Source: an uncultured Prevotellaceae bacterium
Lineage (GTDB): Bacteria; Bacteroidota; Bacteroidia; Bacteroidales; Bacteroidaceae
Reading direction: 5' to 3'
Length of the DNA: 64,000 bases
Assembly: GCA_902774815.1 (NCBI GenBank)
Contig: CACYJV010000004.1
Coordinates: forward strand, 1 to 64,000
Positions 11,556 through 19,843 of the stretch are shown piece after piece. The position numbers were made by a program, and so were the translations under genes. How positions within the stretch are numbered: position 1 is the first letter of the stretch; each line of letters begins with the position of its first letter. The notes under the pieces were generated by a model. The model made no database searches. It saw only the letters and a program-made list of their open reading frames with translations, and was not told where the DNA came from.

Positions 11556-13928
11556 ATGAGAAACATCATTCTTTCCATTCTTTTTAGTGCTGTAGCGACA
11601 ACGGCTGCAGCCCAGAACCAACTTTATTCCAACGAGTTCCCATTGGGCGACGTGACCTTACTCGACGGTCCGCTGAAGCATGCACGCGACCTGAACATCG
11701 AAACCCTGCTGAAGTACGATTGCGATCGCCTGCTGGCGCCCTACCGAAAGGAGGCCGGACTGGAGCCAAAGGCTAAGGCCTACCCTAACTGGGACGGTCT
11801 GGACGGACACGTGGGCGGTCACTACCTGACGGCCATGGCCATCAATGCCGCCACGGGAAGCAACGAATGCCGCCAGCGTATGGAGTATATGATCGGCGAA
11901 TTGCAGCAATGTGCCGACGCCAACAACAAGAATCACCCCTCGTGGGGACAAGGTTATGTGGGCGGTATGCCTGGTAGCGAACGCATATGGAGTAACTTTA
12001 AGAAGGGCGACTTTGGCGTTTACTTCGGCTCATGGGCACCTTTCTACAACCTGCATAAGATGTATGCAGGACTGCGCGACGCCTGGCTCTACTGCGGCAA
12101 CGAACAAGCCAAGCAGCTGTTCCTCGGTTTCTGCGACTGGGCCATTCAGTTGACTGCCAATCTCAGTGATGCACAGATGGAACGAATGCTCGACAACGAG
12201 CATGGCGGCATGAACGAGGTGCTGGCCGATGCCTATGCCATCACGGGCGAGAAGAAATACCTCGACGTGGCACGCCGTTTCTCCCACCGTCGGCTGCTCA
12301 CGCCGATGTCGCAGCGGCAGGATCGTCTCGACAACATGCACGCCAACACCCAGGTGCCTAAGGTGGTGGGATTCGAACGCATCGCCGAGCTGAGCGGAAA
12401 CGAGCCTTTCCACACGGCAAGCCTGTACTTCTGGGAGAATGTCACTGGGCAGCGCTCGTTGGCTTTCGGTGGTAACAGTCGCCGCGAGCACTTCCCTAGC
12501 AAGGAGGCCTGCATGGATTTCATCAACGACATCGACGGACCGGAAACGTGTAACACCAACAACATGCTGAAACTCACTGAGTTGCTGCACCGTCGCAACC
12601 CCGAAGCCCGCTTTGCCGACTACTACGAGCTGGCCACGTTCAACCACATTTTGTCGTCGCAGCACCCCGGGCATGGCGGATATGTCTATTTCACTCCCGC
12701 ACGGCCTCGCCACTATCGCAACTACTCGGCTCCGAACGAGGCCATGTGGTGCTGCGTGGGCACAGGCATGGAGAATCACGGCAAGTACGGACAGTTCGTC
12801 TATACCCATGTGGGCGATGCACTCTACGTAAACCTCTTCGTGGCATCGGAACTGAATTGGAAAGAGAAGGGCATCGTGCTCCGTCAGGAAACCCAGTTCC
12901 CCTATGCTGAGAGCAGTCGCATCACAATAGCCCAAGGCAAAGGCCAGTTCGCGCTTCAGGTGCGCTACCCTGATTGGGTGAAGCCTGGAAAGTTTGAGGT
13001 GAAAGTCAACGGACAGCCCGTCAGTATCGCCACCGGCCCGTCATCCTACGTCACCATCGACCGGAAATGGAAGAAGGGCGACGTGGTGGACGTCAGCTTC
13101 CCGATGCACAACAGCATCAAATATCTGCCCAACGAGCCGCAATACATCGCCCTTATGCATGGTCCCATCCTGCTTGGCATGAAGACGGGAACGGAAGACA
13201 TGGCACATCTCATTGCCGACGACAGCCGTTTCGGACAGTATGCCAGCGGAAAGAAGCTGCCCATCAACGAGGCTCCCATCCTGATCAACGACGATATCGA
13301 GGGCATTGCATCACAGTTGCAACCCGTCAGCGGCCGACCACTCCACTTCACCCTCGGTACGAAGATGGTCAACGCCATCCAGGGCGAGTTGCAGCCGTTC
13401 TTCGAAATCCATGACTCACGCTACATGATGTACTGGCTGGCACTCTCCGAAGCCAACTACAAGAACTATCTTGACCAATTGGCACAGGCAGAGCAAGAAC
13501 GGCAGGCCCTTGAGGCACGTACCGTCGACAAGGTGCAGCCCGGCGAACAGCAACCCGAGACCGATCACAAGATGATGACCGACGAATCGTACACGGGCAA
13601 CTCAAACGACGTGTTCTATCGCGATGCCCGCGACGGCCATTACTTCAGCTACCTGATGCAGACCGGCAACAACGAGCAGCTCAGCCTGCGACTGAAGTAC
13701 TGGGGCGTGGGCGAATGGAAGACTCATGAGTTCGACATCTTTGTCGACGACGAACTGGTGAAGTCGGTCAACAACACGGGAAAATATCGCATCTCGGAAT
13801 TTAAGTACGAGACGTATCCCCTACCCGCCAGCGTGCTGAAAGGCAAGAGCCAAGTGCGCGTCAAGTTTGTGGCCAAGCCACACCGCCAAATCGGCGAGAT
13901 CTACGAAGTCAGACTCGTCAAGGAATAA
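11556..13928 (+). CDS. GH127-family beta-L-arabinofuranosidase
   Basis: A 790-residue secreted enzyme. The start at 11556 gives a clean signal peptide (MRNIILSILFSAVATTAAAQ); the longer frame from 11481 would overlap the esterase and lacks one. LYSNEFPLGDVTLLDGPL is the usual N-terminus of the DUF1680/GH127 group. The zinc site of the characterised enzyme HypBA1 is matched by Glu330, Cys332, Cys399 and Cys400, with Cys399 as the expected nucleophile. The C-terminal 150 residues add a beta-sandwich. GH127 releases beta-L-arabinofuranose from hydroxyproline-rich glycoproteins, RG-II and similar glycans. Confidence 0.93.
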   Translation: MRNIILSILFSAVATTAAAQNQLYSNEFPLGDVTLLDGPLKHARDLNIETLLKYDCDRLLAPYRKEAGLEPKAKAYPNWDGLDGHVGGHYLTAMAINAATGSNECRQRMEYMIGELQQCADANNKNHPSWGQGYVGGMPGSERIWSNFKKGDFGVYFGSWAPFYNLHKMYAGLRDAWLYCGNEQAKQLFLGFCDWAIQLTANLSDAQMERMLDNEHGGMNEVLADAYAITGEKKYLDVARRFSHRRLLTPMSQRQDRLDNMHANTQVPKVVGFERIAELSGNEPFHTASLYFWENVTGQRSLAFGGNSRREHFPSKEACMDFINDIDGPETCNTNNMLKLTELLHRRNPEARFADYYELATFNHILSSQHPGHGGYVYFTPARPRHYRNYSAPNEAMWCCVGTGMENHGKYGQFVYTHVGDALYVNLFVASELNWKEKGIVLRQETQFPYAESSRITIAQGKGQFALQVRYPDWVKPGKFEVKVNGQPVSIATGPSSYVTIDRKWKKGDVVDVSFPMHNSIKYLPNEPQYIALMHGPILLGMKTGTEDMAHLIADDSRFGQYASGKKLPINEAPILINDDIEGIASQLQPVSGRPLHFTLGTKMVNAIQGELQPFFEIHDSRYMMYWLALSEANYKNYLDQLAQAEQERQALEARTVDKVQPGEQQPETDHKMMTDESYTGNSNDVFYRDARDGHYFSYLMQTGNNEQLSLRLKYWGVGEWKTHEFDIFVDDELVKSVNNTGKYRISEFKYETYPLPASVLKGKSQVRVKFVAKPHRQIGEIYEVRLVKE

Positions 13929-13955
13929 GCCATCAACAACTCCTCATTCTCTCAT

Positions 13956-13991
13956 CGCATTGCTCTGCAGCCTGCAGGGCAATGCGTTTTT
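13956..13991 (+). terminator. Hairpin terminator after GH127
   Basis: CGCATTGCTCTGCAG pairs with CTGCAGGGCAATGCG (15-bp stem with one wobble) and is followed by TTTTTATTT. The stem itself contains the GCATTGC core of the adjoining 22-bp array. Confidence 0.75.
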
Positions 13992-13999
13992 ATTTACAG

Positions 14000-14243
14000 A
14001 GCATTCCCTCGCCACTTATAGAGTGTTGCTTTGCGGCAGAAGGAACATTGCCTCGTCACTTACAGGGTGCCGTTTTACGGCTTAAGGAGCATTGCCCTGG
14101 AGGTCGTAACTCAATGCTTTGTCGCTTACAAAGCAATGCCTTTGAGGTTCTAAAGCATTGCTCTATACCCCTGTAAGTCATTGCTTCATAGCGTACAGAG
14201 CTATGGTTCTTGTGGTAAAAAGTTATCCTTTGTCCGCTCCGAG
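14000..14243. repeat. 22-bp-period array, copy 2 (about eleven units)
   Basis: Eleven successive units of 22 bp (one of 23, one of about 20) carry a degenerate core CATTGCTT / CAATGCTT / CTATGCTT followed by about 12 variable bases. The final unit, with TATCCTTTG and CGCTCCGAG, also ends the copy at 62420-62706. No protein is encoded. Confidence 0.8.
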
Positions 14244-14326
14244 TCAAGAATTCTTGTCTTGTTTGCCCACTGATTACACAGATTTTCAGAGGCAATGACA
14301 TATTAGTAACCGATAGTAGGCAGAAA

Positions 14327-14457
14327 GACTTCGAAGAAGTCGCACCTAACTATGTCCTCATTTCGTGCGACATCTTCGAAGTCGACATCCCCACATGCGT
14401 TTTTTATCCCCAGGTCAGTAGACCTGGGGTTTCTGAAATTCGACCTCTCCGAGGTCG
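14327..14457. repeat. Cluster of three strong inverted repeats
   Basis: Stem 1: 14327-14345 with 14365-14383 (18 of 19 pairs). Stem 2: CCCCAGGTC with GACCTGGGG (14408-14416 and 14421-14429, perfect, loop of 4). Stem 3: CGACCTC with GAGGTCG (14441-14447 and 14451-14457, perfect, loop of 3). No ORF of note is present and no T-run follows. The function is unknown. Confidence 0.7.
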
Positions 14458-14517
14458 GTGGGTATTCTTCTATATTATTCCCAATAATCAACACTATTCT
14501 CGCCAAAATTTGTAGCT

Positions 14518-14660
14518 TAGTGTATGCTGAGTGTACACTCAGTGTATACTCAGTGTATACTTAGTGTATACTCAGCGTATATTTCTATTGTCCTTCAACA
14601 AATTGACTTCCAGCAATTTACAGAGAATTTGACGGTCGTAGTGTATATAGTGTATATATT
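14518..14660. repeat. 11-bp-period GTGTATACTCA array
   Basis: Consecutive 11-bp units of GTGTA(T/C)ACT(C/T)A fill 14530-14582, with degenerate GTGTATA copies again at 14640-14660. A shorter array of the same kind lies at 63127-63157, also downstream of a long 22-bp array. Confidence 0.7.
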
Positions 14661-14718
14661 TTTGTCAACAAAAAAAATAAAATTAAGAGCTTAAACTATC
14701 AACAAAAATCAGTACACC

Positions 14719-15105
14719 TCATGGTTTTTTTATAACGGCGGCGTTGAGGAAGCGGTCACGATCAACGACAAAGCGCACATGAGTACCTTCGCCGATGACG
14801 TCGTCACCCTGCATGGCGACAACGTGGAAGGTAAGCCGACGACCTTCTATCTCCCTAAGTTCAGCCGTAGCAAAAACTTCTGCCCCTACGGGCGACGGTT
14901 TCGAGTGGCTGACATCGATGTGGGCACCGACGGTGGTTTGTTCCTGCGGCAGTTCCTGGTCGACAGCCAGCATGGCAGCATTCTCCATGAGGGCAATCAT
15001 AATGGGAGTTGCCAATACAGGCATATCGCCCGAGCCCATAGCCTGGGCTGTGTGTGCGTCGCTGACAGTGAGGACGCTGGTGTGGGTAAGTCCGATGTTC
15101 ATCAT
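14719..15105 (-). CDS. Hotdog-fold acyl-CoA thioesterase (FlK-like)
   Basis: A 128-residue single-domain hotdog protein. Thr33, Glu41 and His67 keep exactly the spacing that I recall for Thr42, Glu50 and His76 of the fluoroacetyl-CoA thioesterase FlK. FATAELREIEGRRLTF and GDDVIGEGTHVRF are typical hotdog strands. Members hydrolyse small acyl-CoA thioesters; the substrate here is not known. It has no signal peptide, so it is cytoplasmic, unlike the secreted enzymes before it on the same strand. The 65-bp gap upstream holds heptad-like GATTTACTAATGCACGATT repeats. Confidence 0.82.
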   Translation of the reverse strand: MMNIGLTHTSVLTVSDAHTAQAMGSGDMPVLATPIMIALMENAAMLAVDQELPQEQTTVGAHIDVSHSKPSPVGAEVFATAELREIEGRRLTFHVVAMQGDDVIGEGTHVRFVVDRDRFLNAAVIKKP

Positions 15106-15170
15106 ATAATTTACGATTTACTGATTGACGATTTACTAATGCACGATTTGCAGATTGACGATTTATTGAG

Positions 15171-18100
15171 TTAGAAGCGTAGCGTGCCGCCACGAAGGAT
15201 GTCGAAGTGGGAAATATAACACCCACCCCCAGCCCCTCCCGAAGGGAAGAACCCACCCCCAACCCCTCCCGAGGGGAGTGGGGCTTGATTAGCATTGGAG
15301 ATAGCGGTATCAGCAGTAAGAGTATTCAAGCCCCACTCCCCTCGGGAGGGGTTGGGGGTGGGTTTCCTTTCCAACACAAACTTCTTGCCATTCTCTAGAT
15401 TCAGCGTGGCACGACGGAAGGTGGGGGCCGCGAGCTGGTAGTAAGGAGTGCCGGGGCACACGGGGTAGAAGCCGAGGGACGAGAAGATGTACCATGCCGA
15501 CATCTGTCCGGCATCGTCGTTGCCAGAGAGTCCGCCCGGGGTGTCATTGTACTCGGTGTCTAAGATATGCCGCACCCAACGGCGTGTCTTGTCGTTGCGG
15601 CCGACGTAGTTATAGAGATAGGCAATCTGATGGCAGGGCTCATTGCCATGCCAGTAGAGGCCCTGTTCGAACATCGAGTCGAGTTTCTCCTCGAACCGCT
15701 GAGGTCCACCCATCACCTCAATGAGTGCAGGCACTTGGTGAGGCACATACCAAGTATAGTGACAGGTTGCACCTTCGGTGATGTACGACTTGCGGTGGGT
15801 GAGGTCGGTGTTGTTTTCAAACTTCCCCCCAACATGCCTGCCATCAGCCCAGCCTGTCTGTGGATTGATGACGTTAAGCCAGTTGACAGAACGCCCAAGA
15901 AGCTCGTGGTAGTCGGCTTCAGTTCCGAAGTCAAGGGCGAGCTGAGCAAGACAGAAGTCGTCGTAGGCATATTCGAGCGTTCGCGATGTCTGCTCATCGG
16001 TATGGAAAGCATCGAAAACGTGATCCTCCATAGGTACATAACCATATTTCAGGTAGGATTGCAAGGCACGACGCCCCATGCCATCCTTATATTGTTCGGG
16101 CGTGGGTGAGGAGAAAGCATTCTGACGCAGGTAGCGGTAGGCAGTAAGGTAGTTTGGAACATTGGCACCGGGAAGGCCAATGCCTTTGACATACGCATCG
16201 GCAAGCACTGAGGCACAGTGGTCGCCAATCATGGCAGCGGTATAGCTGTTCCAACAGGGGAAGATAGGCATCCAACCACCACGCTCGGCAAAGGTAACGA
16301 GCGACTGCATCATCTGAGCGGATAGCGACGGGCAGATGATGTTGTATAGAGGATGCAAGGCACGATAGGTATCCCACATCGAGAAGTCTGTAAAGTACTT
16401 CTCCTGGCCGGCATCGCTGAACTCTCGCGGCAGGAAAGAGGCTCGATAGAGTGCGCCATAGAACTGGTTGACACGGGCTTGGTCAGGATCTTCCACATCA
16501 ATGGTATGCAGACGGTCAATCCATTGGTCGGCCAACTCGGTTTGCATCTGTTCGAATGTCTTTCCGGCGGCTTCAGCCTCGAGGTTGCGACGACAACCTT
16601 CACGATCGGTAAACGATGAAGCTGCCGTAAGCATGAGCGGTTCACCATCAGGAACAAAGAATGTCAGATAGACGCCAATGGGGCGAGCCAGCTCGGGATG
16701 ATGCGTTGCGGTGAGGTCTGAAGGCGACGGCTGTTGGTGTATCTCTATCTGCCCAGGGAAAATGCTGTCGCCGGAGAAGGTACCATATTGTATTAGTTGA
16801 TAGTTGAGAGTTGAGAGTTGATAGTTGAGGGGGGCAGAGAGGGGTTCAGAGGGGTTCGGAGGGGTTATGAAGTGTTCTGAAGGGTTATGAAGGGTTATGA
16901 GGGGTTCGGAAGGGTTAAGAGGGGTTGAGAGGGGTTCGGAAGGGTTATTATAGGAGAGGAGGAAGTGACCACTGAAGCCGGCAGACTGGCCCCACCCTTG
17001 GTAGATGCGGTGAACGGAGTTGTAGCCATAGACTTCATGGCGTAGCGTGTCGATGCAGATGTAGCCCTGCCCCTCATCAGAGTTGGGGTTGATGAGGATG
17101 TGGAGCAACCCACCCCCAACCCCTCCCGAAGGGAGGGGGGCTTGATTAGCATTGGAGATAGCGTTATCAGCGGTAAGAGTATTCAGACTACCCTCCCTTC
17201 GGGAGGGGTTGGGGGTGGGTTCTTCCCTTCGGGAGGGGTTGGGGGTGGGTTTCTGATTGGGAGTCACCCGTATCATCGCCGTATGGCTTGTTGCAGTAAG
17301 CTCAGCACGGAGATGCTCGTCAGGCAGGTCAACGGCATAGTAATGTGGATGGGATACCTCGCCATCATGACTGAAACGGGTTGCACGCGAGGTAGGCTGC
17401 GTGCGAAGGTCACCCGTGATGGCCGCCACGGTAAAAGATCCATAGTCCTGCGTGCAGCCACCTACAATCCAATGGCTGTTGCGAAAGCCTTGGAAGAGAG
17501 AGTCCTTATAATAATAAGGTGCGATGCACTTCTGTTCGGTGTCCTGCGTCTGTGGTGTCCAAAAGTTCTGCCCATTGGGCGACAGAACGGCAGGAAGAGT
17601 CTGCCCATGTTCCTCGGAACCTTTGCCAAAGAGACCTGCCGTATGGGTATTGGCCTGAGCCGTTCCAACCATAGTGTTGAGGGCATATAGCTGGCGCAGG
17701 TGTTCAAGACGATGAATACGGTCGGCAACGTAGGCTTTGATGGTGGACCAGGGGGTGGGGGTGAGCTCCTGTGGGGTGAGTTTTACTGGCTGCTCGTTGT
17801 GGAGGAAAAGTACGAGAGTGGTGGAGTCTGTCGGGGCTTCGCCCTTCCGCTTGAAGAACACCATCTGGAGATTTGCTGCCATGGGTACGATTTCATCCAT
17901 GAAGTCGTAGGACGTAGAATGGACAGAGGAAACCTGAAGCAGCGAGAGCAGACGATAGAGGTTGGTGTCGTGGCCAAAACGTAGGGATGCCCCATGACGA
18001 TTGCGACTGATCATGACATCGGCATCATACACGATGTTCTTCCATAGACTGATGGCGGCACGGGCAGGAATGCCTTCGCTTTGTGGCAGATTACCGTTAC

Positions 18101-18899
18101 AGATAGTCATGCGCTCGTTGTTGGCCTGATAGACAGCGTACATCTCTTCAGGAGTAAAGATATCGAAAAGGTCAATGGGTAGAGGGATGTCCTGCATGTC
18201 GGTGGCGATGGTAAAGAGTTCGGAGAGCAACTTCACCTCATCGGCAAAGCCAAGCACGGGTTCCTTGAAGAGGGAGCGAATGAAGCGGTCTGGGTCGACT
18301 TTGGGCTGGCGTCTCGTTCGTTTTTCGAGAGCCTTTACCTCAGGAGTGTTGTCAACGAGCCACTCCATGTCAGCCTCGTGAGTAGCTATGTCGATGGAAA
18401 CGTTCGGACGAAGTTCATGCAGGCGGTCGGTAAAGGCAAGCATGCTTTGGCGACAGCGGTCGACAGTGCTCGAACGTGCCCATATTCTTGTGTCGTCACC
18501 AGTAAAGACGGATGGATAGCGCTGTGCCATTCGCTCGGCGATACCCCGATGTTGCCGGGCACCAAGGGCTGTGAGTTTTCCCCCATTCCCACGGGCATTC
18601 TTCCATACCTTCTGCAAACGCTTGCGAACGCTCTTACCAAGTGGAGTAAGGTTACGGGTATCACGGAACTGCTCCAATACCCACTCATAGCGCTCGTCGT
18701 TAGGTAACCATCGCGAACCGTGTCGGCCATAGTGGGCAATGTAGAACGGTTCGTAGCCGGCTGGCACCGATACGGTTGCGACAGGTGTCGATGCCGAAAC
18801 AGGATAGGCATAGTAGACTCCACCGAGTTGCTCGGGAGACTTCTGCGCGTGAAGGGTCAGGGGAAGGAGGAGAAGCCAAAGAAGGATGGACTTATGCAT
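15171..18899 (-). CDS. Histidine phosphatase-GH92 fusion protein with repeat-derived insertions
   Basis: A 1242-residue secreted two-domain protein. Residues about 20-420 are a clade-2 histidine acid phosphatase (phytase/MINPP-like), with Arg59-His60-Gly61 and the second catalytic motif His310-Asp311 in GHDTNL. From about 430 onward it is a GH92 exo-alpha-mannosidase with FSMWDTYRALHPL and GNDDAGQMSAW. The chain contains three repeat-derived segments: a palindromic-element copy (17105-17256), a heptad and 10-bp repeat stretch (16794-16952), and a second palindromic copy near the C-terminus (15219-15367). The frame stays open through all of them. It follows the NPP-type phosphatase by 29 bp. 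A role in dephosphorylating and trimming phosphomannosyl glycans is an inference. Confidence 0.88.
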   Translation of the reverse strand: MHKSILLWLLLLPLTLHAQKSPEQLGGVYYAYPVSASTPVATVSVPAGYEPFYIAHYGRHGSRWLPNDERYEWVLEQFRDTRNLTPLGKSVRKRLQKVWKNARGNGGKLTALGARQHRGIAERMAQRYPSVFTGDDTRIWARSSTVDRCRQSMLAFTDRLHELRPNVSIDIATHEADMEWLVDNTPEVKALEKRTRRQPKVDPDRFIRSLFKEPVLGFADEVKLLSELFTIATDMQDIPLPIDLFDIFTPEEMYAVYQANNERMTICNGNLPQSEGIPARAAISLWKNIVYDADVMISRNRHGASLRFGHDTNLYRLLSLLQVSSVHSTSYDFMDEIVPMAANLQMVFFKRKGEAPTDSTTLVLFLHNEQPVKLTPQELTPTPWSTIKAYVADRIHRLEHLRQLYALNTMVGTAQANTHTAGLFGKGSEEHGQTLPAVLSPNGQNFWTPQTQDTEQKCIAPYYYKDSLFQGFRNSHWIVGGCTQDYGSFTVAAITGDLRTQPTSRATRFSHDGEVSHPHYYAVDLPDEHLRAELTATSHTAMIRVTPNQKPTPNPSRREEPTPNPSRREGSLNTLTADNAISNANQAPLPSGGVGGGLLHILINPNSDEGQGYICIDTLRHEVYGYNSVHRIYQGWGQSAGFSGHFLLSYNNPSEPLSTPLNPSEPLITLHNPSEHFITPPNPSEPLSAPLNYQLSTLNYQLIQYGTFSGDSIFPGQIEIHQQPSPSDLTATHHPELARPIGVYLTFFVPDGEPLMLTAASSFTDREGCRRNLEAEAAGKTFEQMQTELADQWIDRLHTIDVEDPDQARVNQFYGALYRASFLPREFSDAGQEKYFTDFSMWDTYRALHPLYNIICPSLSAQMMQSLVTFAERGGWMPIFPCWNSYTAAMIGDHCASVLADAYVKGIGLPGANVPNYLTAYRYLRQNAFSSPTPEQYKDGMGRRALQSYLKYGYVPMEDHVFDAFHTDEQTSRTLEYAYDDFCLAQLALDFGTEADYHELLGRSVNWLNVINPQTGWADGRHVGGKFENNTDLTHRKSYITEGATCHYTWYVPHQVPALIEVMGGPQRFEEKLDSMFEQGLYWHGNEPCHQIAYLYNYVGRNDKTRRWVRHILDTEYNDTPGGLSGNDDAGQMSAWYIFSSLGFYPVCPGTPYYQLAAPTFRRATLNLENGKKFVLERKPTPNPSRGEWGLNTLTADTAISNANQAPLPSGGVGGGFFPSGGAGGGCYISHFDILRGGTLRF
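15219..15367 (-). repeat. C-rich/G-rich palindromic element inside GH92 fusion gene (C-terminal copy)
   Basis: Arms ACCCACCCCCAGCCCCTCCC and GGGAGGGGTTGGGGGTGGG flank a centre with TTGATTAGCATTGGAGATAG. Read on the minus strand it yields LNTLTADTAISNANQ and PLPSGGVGGG. Confidence 0.85.
16794..16952. repeat. Heptad (AGTTGAG/AGTTGAT) and 10-bp (AGGGGTTnnn) tandem repeats inside the GH92 fusion gene
   Basis: About five AGTTGAT/AGTTGAG heptads run into about twelve AGGGGTT-plus-three-base units. In protein they read as repeated NPSEPL-like and LNYQLST segments that interrupt the GH92 domain. Confidence 0.8.
17105..17256 (-). repeat. C-rich/G-rich palindromic element inside GH92 fusion gene (middle copy)
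   Basis: Same arms and centre as 15219-15367, plus a duplicated right arm. It encodes SLNTLTADNAISNANQ and PLPSGGVGGG in the same frame as the other coding copies. Confidence 0.85.
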
Positions 18900-18928
18900 A
18901 ATTGTTACTATGTTACCTTATTACTTAA

Positions 18929-19843
18929 TTACTTTGAAAACACGGACAACACCGGGCGTCCTACCCAGGAGCGGGGAGGTGTAAGGCCGAAGATGTAGGC
19001 AATGGTGGCTGCCGTGTCGAACTGCATCATGGGTTCCTCGATGACAAGACCGGAACGGATGCCACGGCCACAGATGATGAAGGGATGTTCCATCTCGAGC
19101 AAAGACTTGCCTCCATGACCTTTATTCACACCACCATGGTCGGCAGTAATGATGATAATGGTCTGGTCGTAGATGCCAGCGGTCTTCAAGGCCTGAACAA
19201 GACGACCTACGAACACATCGAGTTCGGCCAACGTTTGGTAGTATTCTGGTGTATCATGACCAATGGAATGACCAGTGTGGTCGAGTTGATCCCAACAAAC
19301 AGCAAAGAGCGTGGGTTTGCGATCGATAATGAAACGCTCGGCCATCTCGCAGAGTAGCGATGTATGGTGTTCCCAATCTGGAGCAAGGTCATAGTAGTCG
19401 ATGGCCATCGTATCAACGACATGCTTAATGCCATCCCACTCCGCAATGCAACCCGTGACGACATCAGGGCGAGCCTTACGCAAAATGGAGAAAATTGTGG
19501 GAAACTTACCATGTTCGTTCAGCTCAACAGAGGGAATCTCAGGTGTATGGGAGTTCCACGTTGTATAGCCATGCAGTTCAGGACAGGAACCATTGAACAT
19601 CGATGCCCAGTTAACGCCCGAATCGGAAGGCAAAACGGAGCGTTTCTTTGCCGTATAGCACCCTTGCTGCATGAGCATGCGGATGTTGGGAATGTCGTGT
19701 GCCTTGGCCAGGCTATAGCCGCCCCAGCCATCAATTCCGATGACGAGGACATGCTGTGCCTTAGGCTTGGGTTGCTTCGGCTTTGCCTCGAGAGGGGTTA
19801 CAAAAGGCAAGCAGAGTAAAAGGAAGAAAAGGGCGTGTTTCAT
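18929..19843 (-). CDS. Secreted NPP-family phosphodiesterase/phosphatase (alkaline phosphatase superfamily)
   Basis: A 304-residue secreted protein with a signal peptide to about Ala20. Alkaline-phosphatase-superfamily metal sites are seen in VIGIDGWGG (first Asp), SDSGVNWASMFNG (nucleophile region), CWDQLDHTGHSIGHD (Asp and His ligands) and ITADHGGVNKGHGG (Asp-His and the last His). This is the layout of type I phosphodiesterase/nucleotide pyrophosphatase enzymes. Its ATG overlaps the GH92 stop codon (ATGA), so translation is probably coupled. Lying between two GH92 genes, it may remove phosphate or phosphodiester caps from mannosyl residues; that is inference. Confidence 0.87.
   Translation of the reverse strand: MKHALFFLLLCLPFVTPLEAKPKQPKPKAQHVLVIGIDGWGGYSLAKAHDIPNIRMLMQQGCYTAKKRSVLPSDSGVNWASMFNGSCPELHGYTTWNSHTPEIPSVELNEHGKFPTIFSILRKARPDVVTGCIAEWDGIKHVVDTMAIDYYDLAPDWEHHTSLLCEMAERFIIDRKPTLFAVCWDQLDHTGHSIGHDTPEYYQTLAELDVFVGRLVQALKTAGIYDQTIIIITADHGGVNKGHGGKSLLEMEHPFIICGRGIRSGLVIEEPMMQFDTAATIAYIFGLTPPRSWVGRPVLSVFSK

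Noticed and set aside
15171-18899. Pseudogene due to insertions
   Set aside because: The frame is open throughout, and the catalytic motifs before, between and after the insertions are intact.
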